DNA of 64,000 bases from Beijerinckiaceae bacterium (GTDB lineage Bacteria > Pseudomonadota > Alphaproteobacteria > Rhizobiales > Beijerinckiaceae), in NCBI GenBank assembly GCA_009773635.1, contig WSYC01000007.1, positions 113,897 through 177,896 on the forward strand, given 5' to 3'. Of this stretch, positions 9,869 to 18,598 are shown piece after piece (the stretch's first letter is position 1; every line of letters begins with the position of its first letter). The notes beneath the pieces are model-generated. The model was not told the DNA's origin and did not search any database. It saw nothing but the letters and a program-made list of their open reading frames with translations. Made by a program: the position numbers and the translations under genes.

Positions 9869-10766
9869 GCTGGAAGGCCTGAAAGACCGAAAAAACCAGC
9901 ATGAAAACGAGAAAAATGACCGTCAGCGCCGCGGAATACCCCATTTTGAAATACTGGAAGCCTTCGAGGTAGATGGCGTAGAGCAACACCTCCGATCCGT
10001 CGCGCCCACGGGTCAGCACCGCCACGGTGTCGAACACCTTGAACGAGGTGATCGACGTCGTGACCGCGACGAACATCGTCGTCGGCGCGAGTTGCGGCCA
10101 TGTCACGGTCAGGAACCGGTTGACCGGACCGCCTGCCCCGTCGATTTCGGCAGCATCGTAAAGGTCGCGCGGGATGGCGGCCAGCCCAGCCAGAAACAGG
10201 ACCATGTTGAAGCCGATCAGGTTCCAGAGCCCGATCGCAGCGAGCGTCGGGATCAGCAATTCCGGTTCGGAGATGAAGGCACGCTCGGCAAAACCGAGAG
10301 ATTTCAAGGCACTGTTGATCGGCCCAAGTTTCGGATGCAGCAGGAACTGCCACACCGCCGCCATGGCGATCAGCGTTGAGGTGACGGGCAGGAAGTAGGC
10401 GACCTCATAGAACCCGCGTGATCGCTTGCGCCCATGCACAAGCACCGCAACCAGCAAACCGAGGAATACGCCACCGGGCAGCACCAGCGCCACGTAAAGC
10501 AGGGTGTTGCCGATCGAGCGCCGGAACACCGGGTCGGACAGCGCTTTTTCGAAATTCCCGAGGCCCAGCCAACGGATCGAGACCGCGCCGATTTCATAGT
10601 CTGTCAGGCTGAGCGCCAGCAGGCAGACGAGTGGCGCGAGGATCAAAGCCGTGATGAGCAGGAGGGCGGGCACCGCAAACAGGGTGCCCAGCGCTTCTCC
10701 CGAAAGGCGGAATCCCTGTCGCTTCGCGGCGGGTGGAAACGGAGCGGACGCACTTGCAATCGTCAT
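9846..10766 (-). CDS. ABC transporter permease (UgpA-like)
   Basis: MalF/UgpA-type permease with EAA-like loop (YDAAEIDGAGGPVNRFLTVTWPQLAPT). Confidence 0.9.
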   Translation of the reverse strand: MTIASASAPFPPAAKRQGFRLSGEALGTLFAVPALLLITALILAPLVCLLALSLTDYEIGAVSIRWLGLGNFEKALSDPVFRRSIGNTLLYVALVLPGGVFLGLLVAVLVHGRKRSRGFYEVAYFLPVTSTLIAMAAVWQFLLHPKLGPINSALKSLGFAERAFISEPELLIPTLAAIGLWNLIGFNMVLFLAGLAAIPRDLYDAAEIDGAGGPVNRFLTVTWPQLAPTTMFVAVTTSITSFKVFDTVAVLTRGRDGSEVLLYAIYLEGFQYFKMGYSAALTVIFLVFMLVFSVFQAFQLDRRVHY

Positions 10767-11938
10767 TGCGCGGCCGTCCGATAGCTGGTGCCATGCCCGA
10801 GCGCCTCGACCCGCAACCCTTCCGCATTGAAGAGATGCGCATGCTGCGGTTCGAATGCGAGGCCGATCGCCGTCTCGGAAGCGCCACCAAGCGCGGCATT
10901 TTCATCATGCGCCAGCCGAACGATCACGCTTCGCGCGCTGTCTCCGGCGAGATCGAAATGCAGGAGGCGCTCTGCCCCGTAATGTTCGTTGCGCCGCAGC
11001 CGGGCGAGCAGCTGCGGTGTTTCCCCCGGCCGCGCGAGACGCAGGTGTTCGGGCCGCACGCAAAGCGAGAGCGCCTGATCTGGCAGCGCGTGCACATGCA
11101 GGCCGCTCGCCCGCCCGGCGATCGCAACCGCACCGCGCGCATCGGAATGGGCCGCAAGCACATTGATCGCGGGAGAGCCGATGAAAGTCGCGACAGCGAG
11201 TGTCGCCGGTCGATCGTAAAGTTCGATCGGCGTGCCGAATTGCGCGAGCCGCCCCTGATCGAGCATGGCGACGCGGGACGACATGGTCATCGCCTCGATC
11301 TGATCATGCGTGACGTAGACGAAGGTCGCGCCCAGCCGTGCATGCAGGTCGGTCAGTTCGTCCCGCATGTGCACGCGCAATTGTGCATCGAGATTGGAGA
11401 GCGGCTCATCCATCAGGAAAAGGCTCGGCTGGCGCACCATCGCACGGGCAAGCGCCACTCGCTGACGCTGACCGCCGGAGAGTTGCCCCGGCTTGCGAGC
11501 AAGCAGTGCTTCGATCTTCAGCTGCCCTGCAACCGCTTCAACCTCATTGGCGATCTCACGCATGATCCGCGCACGACGTGGCGACAGATACTTCAGAAGC
11601 GGAAGTCGCTCCGGCAGGCTCAGCCGGCCAACACTCAATGGCAGGGCGATATTCTCGAAGGCGCTCATATGCGGGTAGAGCGCGTAATTCTGAAACACCA
11701 TCGCGATGTTGCGCTGGCGCGGGCTCAGCGCGTCGACGACGCGTGAACCGATCGACACAGTCCCATCATCCTGCCTCTCAAGGCCGGCGATGATCCGCAG
11801 CAAGGTGGATTTGCCGCAACCGGACGGCCCTACGAGCGAGACAAATTCACCGGGCTCGACCGTCAGTGAAACGCGATCGAGCACGCGTGTCGTGCCGAAT
11901 GCCTTCGATATTGCTCCGAGCGTCAATCCAAACAGCAT
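10763..11938 (-). CDS. ABC transporter ATP-binding protein (UgpC/MalK-like)
   Basis: Walker A GPSGCGKST, signature LSGGQRQRVALARA, Walker B LFLMDEPLSNLD, C-terminal TOBE-like region. Start placed at ATG 11938. Confidence 0.92.
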   Translation of the reverse strand: MLFGLTLGAISKAFGTTRVLDRVSLTVEPGEFVSLVGPSGCGKSTLLRIIAGLERQDDGTVSIGSRVVDALSPRQRNIAMVFQNYALYPHMSAFENIALPLSVGRLSLPERLPLLKYLSPRRARIMREIANEVEAVAGQLKIEALLARKPGQLSGGQRQRVALARAMVRQPSLFLMDEPLSNLDAQLRVHMRDELTDLHARLGATFVYVTHDQIEAMTMSSRVAMLDQGRLAQFGTPIELYDRPATLAVATFIGSPAINVLAAHSDARGAVAIAGRASGLHVHALPDQALSLCVRPEHLRLARPGETPQLLARLRRNEHYGAERLLHFDLAGDSARSVIVRLAHDENAALGGASETAIGLAFEPQHAHLFNAEGLRVEALGHGTSYRTAAQ

Positions 11939-12014
11939 CAGATCCCCTCGCCCAAAGCCTGAGGGGGCGTCTAGGCATCCGGCTTGACAAACTGATGACA
12001 AAGCGGCGCGCGCA

Positions 12015-12141
12015 TCTGAATCGCCCCTAGATTTGTAGACGCCTTCTTCCCCAAGTTTGAGGCAAGGAGGCCAGGATGGGCAACGCCAGATTCAGCGACG
12101 ATTTCAAACGCGATGCGGTTATTCAGATTACCGAGCGAGAC
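12015..12141 (+). mobile_element. IS3-family insertion sequence remnant (left end plus start of OrfA)
   Basis: TGAATCGCCCCTAGATTTGTAGACGCC precedes ATG at 12076 encoding MGNARFSDDFKRDAVIQITERDYP, resembling the N-terminus of IS3-family OrfA; homology then stops abruptly. Confidence 0.75.
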
Positions 12142-12207
12142 TATCCGGCGTGGAGATTGCAACGGCCCGCATCCACAATGCCGGCGCATGGGCCCTCCCT
12201 CCGCCCG

Positions 12208-13494
12208 TTACATCAACGCGTTCGGCAGGAACAACACCACACCCGGCAGCAGGACCAGCAGCATGACAATGAAGCAGATCATCGCGAGGAACGGGAGTAC
12301 CTCTACGGTGTACTCCTCCATCGTGGTGTCGAGGATTGAGCAGCAGGCAAACATGCAGGGCCCAACCGGTGGTGTCATCGAGCCCAGCGTGACAACCGAC
12401 ATCATCACGATGCCGAAATGCACCGGGTCTACCCCGAGCTTGGTGATGATCGGCACGAAAATCGGGGTCAGCAGAAGCACCATCACGGTGCTCTCGAGGG
12501 CCGTCCCAAGGACAAGCAGGAAAAGCAGAATCAGCGCCACGATCACGGTCGGACTGCTGGAAAGACCCAGCATCCACTGCGCCATGACCTGCGGAGTCTG
12601 CTCGAAGATGATGGCATAGCCGAGCGGGCCCGACATCAGGATGACGAACATGATAATGCCGACATCCATAACACCTTCCGCCAAGGCCTCCTCAAAGCTC
12701 TTCCAGGTCAGCTCCCTGTGCAGGAATGCCCCGACAATAACGGCGTAGAACACGGCAAAGGCGCCGATTTCCGACGGGGTGAACACACCGCCACGGATGC
12801 CGACAAGAAGCGCGACCGGGAAAAGCAGAGCCCATTTCGCATCCACGACGGCCCGCCATACATCACGGCCTCTGGGCCGCTCCGACGCAGCGGGCTGGTA
12901 GCCGCGCTTGCGGGCGATGAACCAGACCACGCCCATCAACCCGACCATCATCATCAACCCGGGAATGACCCCCGCGAGAAAAAGCCGGCCGATAGAGACA
13001 TTGCCGATATACCCGTAAAGGATCAGCCCAAGGCTTGGCGGGATGGTGGCCGTGATCAACGAGCCCACCGCGATGACCGAGCAGGTAAACCCCTTGGAAT
13101 AGCCGCGCCGGATCATTTCCGGGCCGAGCATGCGGGCCTCCATCGCTGCATCGGCGACTGCCGAGCCGGAGATACCGCCCATCATCGCCGAGAGGAGGAT
13201 GCAGACCTGTGCCAGCCCGCCGACCATCCAGCTGACAAGCACATTGGAGCAGGCAATCAACCGATGGGTGATGCCCGTCTTGTTCATCATATGGCCGGCA
13301 AGAACGAAAAACGGCACGGCCAGGAGCGGGAAACTCTGGGATTGCGAGGCGATCTGCTGCACCGCAATGCTGATGGGGATGGTGTCGCTCAGAAGGTAAA
13401 AGCTGAACCCGGAAATGCCGATGGCCAGCGAGACCGGCATGCCCATGAACATCAGGACGAAGAACAGGATTGTGATGAGAATCATAAGGCTCAA
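12208..13494 (-). CDS. TRAP transporter large permease (DctM-type)
   Basis: 428 aa, ~12 TM; AVPFFVLAGHMMNKTGITHRLI and GSLITATIPPSLGLILYGYIG motifs. Confidence 0.92.
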   Translation of the reverse strand: MSLMILITILFFVLMFMGMPVSLAIGISGFSFYLLSDTIPISIAVQQIASQSQSFPLLAVPFFVLAGHMMNKTGITHRLIACSNVLVSWMVGGLAQVCILLSAMMGGISGSAVADAAMEARMLGPEMIRRGYSKGFTCSVIAVGSLITATIPPSLGLILYGYIGNVSIGRLFLAGVIPGLMMMVGLMGVVWFIARKRGYQPAASERPRGRDVWRAVVDAKWALLFPVALLVGIRGGVFTPSEIGAFAVFYAVIVGAFLHRELTWKSFEEALAEGVMDVGIIMFVILMSGPLGYAIIFEQTPQVMAQWMLGLSSSPTVIVALILLFLLVLGTALESTVMVLLLTPIFVPIITKLGVDPVHFGIVMMSVVTLGSMTPPVGPCMFACCSILDTTMEEYTVEVLPFLAMICFIVMLLVLLPGVVLFLPNALM

Positions 13495-14039
13495 CCAAGC
13501 TGGCTATGGGCGCGCTCGAGGTCATTCGGCTTCTCGGGAAAGAAGACAAACGACCGATCGCGGAATGAACGGAAGGCGTGGATGATGATCTCGAGGCTCA
13601 TCAGGAAACTGCCGACCGGGATGGCGATGGTCACCCAGGCATACGAGATGCCGCTATCACCGTAGACGCGCTGCCAGTTGAGCATCGTGAGTTTGTAGCC
13701 CGAATAGGCGAGCGTGAGCAGGAAGCCGAGGATCAGTGCTGCATTGAACAGCTCGAGCATCCATCGCGGCGAACGCGGCAACCATTTGACCGCGTAGTCG
13801 ACAGCCATATGCGCCTTCTGGCGCATGGCGCGGGTGGCGCCGAATACACAGAGCCAGACGAAGAAAAGCTGCGCCATGTCATCCGACCAGAGGACCGGAT
13901 GACCGATGGTGCGGGAGACGGCGGCGATCAGGACAAGAACCGTGATTGCCGCCAACAGGAACTTGGAAAGGACGTCTTCCAGTTTCACATACCAACTTGG
14001 CATAAAGCCTCCTTTAGGAAAGGCCTCACTTTCCATCAA
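13491..14039 (-). CDS. TRAP transporter small permease (DctQ-type)
   Basis: Four-TM ORF overlapping the DctM gene; WSDDMAQLFFVWLCVFGATRAMRQKAHMAVD motif. Confidence 0.9.
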   Translation of the reverse strand: MMESEAFPKGGFMPSWYVKLEDVLSKFLLAAITVLVLIAAVSRTIGHPVLWSDDMAQLFFVWLCVFGATRAMRQKAHMAVDYAVKWLPRSPRWMLELFNAALILGFLLTLAYSGYKLTMLNWQRVYGDSGISYAWVTIAIPVGSFLMSLEIIIHAFRSFRDRSFVFFPEKPNDLERAHSQLG

Positions 14040-14094
14040 TTGAAAGAGGTGAAGAAGCCGGGCGGCACATTGGCCGCCCCGGCAAGGCCTGCCC

Positions 14095-15090
14095 TTACTT
14101 CAGCAGTGCTTCCACCTGCTTGCGCAGATCGCCATAGCCAAGCTTGTCATAGACACCCTTCGTTGCCTCGACGAAGACTGACTTGTCGACCTCGGAAACG
14201 GTCATGCCTTTGGCCTTGAAGTCCTCCTCGAACTTGGCGAGAGAGGCTTCCGTCGCGCGGGAGGCGAAATCCCCCGCAGCCAGCGACTCCTCCTTCAGGA
14301 TCGTCTGCTGCTCGGGCGAGAGCTTGTCGAACCACGCCCCGCTGGTGACGATACCGGTGATGAGGTTGAAATGGCTGGTCTTGGTGAGATGTTTTGTCAC
14401 CTCATAGAGCCTTGAACCATGCGTCGCGGGGTGCTGCGCTTCCGCGGCGTCGATGACCTTCTGCTGCAGGGCGGGATAGACTTCGCTCCAGCCCATGGAT
14501 GTCGGCGTTGCCCCCATCGCGCGGATCGTTTCCATCCAGACCGGCGCGCCGGGCGTGCGCATGCGGACACCCGCGAGATCAGCCGGAACCTTGACCGGCT
14601 TGTTGGTCAGAAGATGCCGGTCGCCCTGCCACCAGTTGAACGACAGAATCTGATGCCCGGACGTCGCTTTCAGCTTCTTTTCCCATTCGGAAAACAGAGG
14701 CGACGTCACGACCTTGCGGATGCCGTCAAAGCCGTTTGCGAGATAAGGTGCACTCAGAATACCAAATTCCTTGACGAAAACGGCCAGACGCCCGCCATCG
14801 ACCACCACAGCGACATTGGCGCCGGCGCGCGCCTGCTCAAGCACGTCCTCATCCTTGCCGAGTTGCGAGCCAGGAAAAAGCCGAATGGTCAATGATCCCT
14901 TCGAGCGCTCGGCCACCTTGTCCCGCATCCGCTCGAGTCCCTTGTAGAGCGGGTCTTCGGTCGAAAGCGCGGTGTTGATGTTGAGCTGCTGCTGGGCCGC
15001 CGCAATGCCCGTCATGCCGGCCAGAACGAGCACCGAGGCGAGCGGAATGACAACGCGACGTGAAAAATTCGAATTTCTGGCCTTTGCCAT
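14095..15090 (-). CDS. TRAP transporter substrate-binding protein (DctP-type)
   Basis: MAKARNSNFSRRVVIPLASVLVLAGMTGIAAAQQQLNINTALSTEDPLYKGLERMRDKVAERSKGSLTIRLFPGSQLGKDEDVLEQARAG. ATG at 15090. Confidence 0.92.
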   Translation of the reverse strand: MAKARNSNFSRRVVIPLASVLVLAGMTGIAAAQQQLNINTALSTEDPLYKGLERMRDKVAERSKGSLTIRLFPGSQLGKDEDVLEQARAGANVAVVVDGGRLAVFVKEFGILSAPYLANGFDGIRKVVTSPLFSEWEKKLKATSGHQILSFNWWQGDRHLLTNKPVKVPADLAGVRMRTPGAPVWMETIRAMGATPTSMGWSEVYPALQQKVIDAAEAQHPATHGSRLYEVTKHLTKTSHFNLITGIVTSGAWFDKLSPEQQTILKEESLAAGDFASRATEASLAKFEEDFKAKGMTVSEVDKSVFVEATKGVYDKLGYGDLRKQVEALLK

Positions 15091-15147
15091 GGTGATTTCC
15101 TTCCCTTTATCCGATGTCTCGACCTCGCGGTTTGCACTTGAGGTATG

Positions 15148-15167
15148 GCACCATACCGGTATAGTGC
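15148..15167. promoter_or_regulatory. Candidate GntR/FCD operator palindrome
   Basis: GCACC-ATACCGGTAT-AGTGC in the divergent intergenic region between the DctP and GntR genes; core perfect palindrome of 10 bp. Confidence 0.5.
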
Positions 15168-15244
15168 ATATTCGGATACGGTTCGCAAGGCGAAGTTTGG
15201 GCCCTCGTGGCCGCCGGGCGGGTGAAGCGGGATTGAAAGCGAGG

Positions 15245-15961
15245 ATGCACAAGATGATCGAGAATGCGTCTTTACGTCTTGCCGAGCCAATCGTTCCGCA
15301 GATCATCAACCGGTTGCGGCAGGCCATCATCGAGTTGAAGCTGAAGCCCGGCCAACCGCTCTCCGAAAAGGAAATCGCGTTTGTTCACGGTGTCAGTCGC
15401 CAGCCGGTGCGGGAAGCATTCATCAAGCTGGCCGAGGCAGGGCTTGTCCAGATCCTGCCGAGTCGGGGCACCTATGTGACCAAGATTTCGGTCAAGGAAG
15501 TGCTGAATGCCCGCTTCGTTCGGGAGGCAATCGAATGCGCCGTCGTCCGCGAGGCGGCCAGAAAGATCGATCCTCCTGCGCTTGACCGTCTGGCAGGTCT
15601 CATCGAGGCACAGGAGCGCGCGGCTGCGAGCTTCGACAACGTTGCCTTCACGGAACTTGATGAAGCCTTCCATCGCGCTATCGCTGATATCGTTGATTGC
15701 GATTATGCCGTCCGGGTGGTGGAAGCTGCGCGGACGCAAACGGATCGGGTACGGCATCTGAGCTTGCCGGAGGCCTCGCCATTCCTTGTGCTGATCGAGC
15801 AACATCGCGACATTGTCGCGGCGCTCCGGGCAGGAGACCCGCTTGCAGCAGAGAATGCGATGCGTCGCCATGTGCGCGAGATCCTTTCCGCTTTGCCGCG
15901 GCTCGCGGCAGCTTACCCGGCATTTTTCGAGGACCAGAAGAGTTTGCCAGAGCTCCAGTAA
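15245..15961 (+). CDS. GntR family transcriptional regulator (FCD domain)
   Basis: IVPQIINRLRQAIIELKLKPGQPLSEKEIAFVHGVSRQPVREAFIKLAEAGLVQILPSRGTYV wHTH plus FCD-like C-terminal domain; divergent from the TRAP genes. Confidence 0.9.
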   Translation: MHKMIENASLRLAEPIVPQIINRLRQAIIELKLKPGQPLSEKEIAFVHGVSRQPVREAFIKLAEAGLVQILPSRGTYVTKISVKEVLNARFVREAIECAVVREAARKIDPPALDRLAGLIEAQERAAASFDNVAFTELDEAFHRAIADIVDCDYAVRVVEAARTQTDRVRHLSLPEASPFLVLIEQHRDIVAALRAGDPLAAENAMRRHVREILSALPRLAAAYPAFFEDQKSLPELQ

Positions 15962-16504
15962 GAGCCGTCATGTTCAGCGCCTGTTGAGCTCACAGCGGGC
16001 GTGACAGGGCTCGCGCAGATTTCAACCGACTAGCCCTGCGCGCGACGGTTCCCGTCTGAAAATCCTGTTCGATTGCAGGTATGCGTTGTGCATCCGCTCG
16101 CCCTTGCAACGATGGCAAACCGATTGCCGGAACACCCGGCACATCATTCTCATGATGGTTTGGGGGGTGTGCCATTCGGCTTGCGGCTCGGGTCCGCACC
16201 GCTTTCCGGAAGCGGAGGGATATGCAACCAGCAGAAAGGCCTTCCGGGGCCTGCGATGCGGCCATCAAAGCGCGTTGGAACATTCGGAAGAAACGTCCGT
16301 CGACCTGCCAATCCGAGATATCGAGGGCTGGGAGTCGGCTGGAGATCGATCTCCGCCACCCCGGCCGTTTTTCCGCCATCGGACATGGCAGAAACGTGCA
16401 ACGAAGACCCGAGCTTGCCAATCGCGGTCAGTGACGGCATTTTAGGCTTGGCAAGATCGCCCAGCGGGTTTCAGCTGGTGTATTCTCTGGTTGGGTAGCA
16501 AGAC

Positions 16505-17233
16505 ATGCGTAACTCCGAAATCGCACTCACGAACAACGGGATTGCCGGCGCCGGCGAGAAGCACGAGGGCACGCGGCCTGTGCCTCGTTCGGAAGGGTTG
16601 AGCCGCCGCTCGTTTCTGCTCGGCTCTGCCGTCGGCTTTGGTGCTCTGGGGTTGGCCGGCTGCGTGACAAACGATGGCATGAGCCTTGCCGAGGCGGAGA
16701 AGCTCTACGGGCCGGTGGCCGACAAGAAATTCCCGATCCCCGCGGCCGATATCAGCCAGGTTGATCCGAAATATTTCCGGCGGACGGTGCGCTTCGAATC
16801 CAATGAAGCGCCGGGTACGATCGTCGTCGACCCCTCCAACTATTTCGTCTACCGCGTCGAAGGCGAGGGAAATGCCACCCGTTACGGCGCCAACGTCGGC
16901 CGTCAGGGGTTCCTGTGGAATGGGGACGCCTACGTGGGACGCAAGGGCGAATGGCCGACCTGGACCCCGCCAAGGGAAATGATCAAACGCCAGCCGGAGG
17001 TCGCCAAATATGCCGGCGGCATGCCGGGCGGGCCGGAAAATCCGCTCGGTGCCCGTACGCTCTATCTCTACCAGAAGGGCGTCTACACGCTCTACACGCT
17101 CTACAGCACCAGCGACCCCGAGACGATCGGGACCAACCTCACCAGCGGCTGCACCGGCCTGCTGACACAGGACATGATCGACCTCTACGACCGGACACCG
17201 GTCAACACGAAGGTGATTGTCCTGCCGGCATAG
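16505..17233 (+). CDS. L,D-transpeptidase (YkuD) family protein with atypical active-site motif
   Basis: TAT-like/lipobox N-terminus SRRSFLLGSAVGFGALGLAGC; PGTIVVDPSNYFVYRVEGEGNATRYGANVGRQGF; LYSTSDPETIGTNLTSGCTGLLTQDMIDLY. Confidence 0.85.
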   Translation: MRNSEIALTNNGIAGAGEKHEGTRPVPRSEGLSRRSFLLGSAVGFGALGLAGCVTNDGMSLAEAEKLYGPVADKKFPIPAADISQVDPKYFRRTVRFESNEAPGTIVVDPSNYFVYRVEGEGNATRYGANVGRQGFLWNGDAYVGRKGEWPTWTPPREMIKRQPEVAKYAGGMPGGPENPLGARTLYLYQKGVYTLYTLYSTSDPETIGTNLTSGCTGLLTQDMIDLYDRTPVNTKVIVLPA

Positions 17234-17343
17234 GCAGCGGCCCGGTCCCCTGTTCGCCCGGCTTGCCCAAGGGAGGCTGACCGGGCGACTACCGTGGCTT
17301 GCGCACGACAGCCACGGGTCAAAACAGGTATGGCCAAGACAGG

Positions 17344-17822
17344 TTAGAGCCCGCAAGACAGGATGGAGCCCGGACGGCTCTGGGCCTGATGGATGAGAGC
17401 CCCCGAGGACCGCCGGATCACGAGCTCGACCTGAAGGAGGGTTTCCTGCTGGATCGCCTGGCTTCGCACAAGCGCCATCAACGTGGTCGCGGCAAGCTGC
17501 CCGATCTGGCCTGTCGGCACGTTGACCGTCGTGAGCGAGGGCGAGACATGCGCGGACATATCGAGCCCGTCAATCCAGACAACGGCAAGATCCTGCGGCA
17601 CGCGCATGCCGCGCGCATGGGCTTCCCCAAGACAACCAATCGCAAAAAGATCAATTCCGCCGATCAGGGCCCTCGGCTTTCTTTCGGGTTCGGGCAGCGC
17701 CGCGCAACCGGCAGATAGCCCAGACGTTGAGCGCTGGCTCTCGCCTTCGCGAGCGTTTCGGGCGAGAGCAGCTCAGGCCGGGCAATTGCGCGAAACCGCC
17801 GCCGGCGACACTCCGGCGTCCG
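17344..17822 (-). pseudogene. LacI family transcriptional regulator remnant
   Basis: Fragments in different frames: AGVSPAAVSR / AIARPELLSPETLAKARASAQRLGYLPVAR / GGIDLFAIGCLGEAHARGMRVPQDLAVVWIDGLDMSAHVSPSLTTVNVPTGQIGQLAATTLMALV. Confidence 0.8.
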
Positions 17823-17938
17823 GCCGCAACGGCATGTTGAGCGATCTCGACGGGGCAACCGTTTTCCTGACCTCCCCGGCTTCGGACTACGTCACGGGCC
17901 AGACCCTCGCCGTCGACGGCGGCTTTACCGCAAAATGA
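17823..17938 (+). pseudogene. SDR family oxidoreductase C-terminal remnant
   Basis: GMLSDLDGATVFLTSPASDYVTGQTLAVDGGFTAK* is a typical SDR C-terminus; N-terminal Rossmann region absent. Confidence 0.8.
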
Positions 17939-17948
17939 GGATGGCCTG

Positions 17949-18598
17949 ATGAAGGCACTGGTCTATCTCGGCCCCAACACCCTTGAGTTGCGCGACGCGC
18001 CGGAGCCGGTTCCCGAAGCCGATGAGCTTCTTGTGCGGGTGGAGGCCGTCGGCATCTGCGGCTCCGACATGCACGCCTACCACGGTCATGACAGCCGTCG
18101 CCCGCCCCCCTGATCCTCGGACACGAGGCGGCCGGCCATTTCGCGGGCGGCCCGCGCAGGAGCAGCGCGTGACGATCAACCCGCTCGTCGTCGATCCTTG
18201 GCCTTGAAGACGGGCAATCGGCCTACGAACCCGGCATTGATGAGACCGATGAGAACAGCATCGACCTTGTCATCGATGCGGTCGGCGCCGGTGCGGCACG
18301 GGCTGCAGCATGCCGCATGGTTCGCCCGGGCGGTGTCATCGTGCATGTCGGCCTGTTGCCGGGCCATGACGGCATCGATATCCGCAAGATCACGCTTCAG
18401 GAGATCACCCTGGCCGGCGTCTACTGCTACACGCCGGTGGATTTTGCCCAGACGGTCGAGGCGCTGGCTGAAAGACGGCTCGGTGCTCTGGGCTGGTTCG
18501 AGGAACGGCATCTGGCGGAGGGTCCCGCCGCGTTCCATGCCATCGATGCCGGCACGACGCCTGCGGCCAAGATCATCCTGCGCCCTCCCGGGGGGTGA
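17949..18598 (+). pseudogene. Zn-dependent medium-chain dehydrogenase remnant (idonate/threonine dehydrogenase-like)
   Basis: MKALVYLGPNTLELRDAPEPVPEADELLVRVEAVGICGSDMHAYHGHDSRRPPP* then frame-shifted LILGHEAAGHFAGGP, VTINPLVVDP, and VIDAVGAGAARAACRMVRPGGVIVHVGLLPGHDGIDIRKITLQEITLAGVYCYTPVDFAQTVEAL...; central domain missing. Confidence 0.85.

Noticed and set aside
12418-13665. 415 aa plus-strand ORF across the TRAP permease genes
   Set aside because: Antisense frame with His/Asp/Arg-rich composition; DctM/DctQ are clearly on minus.
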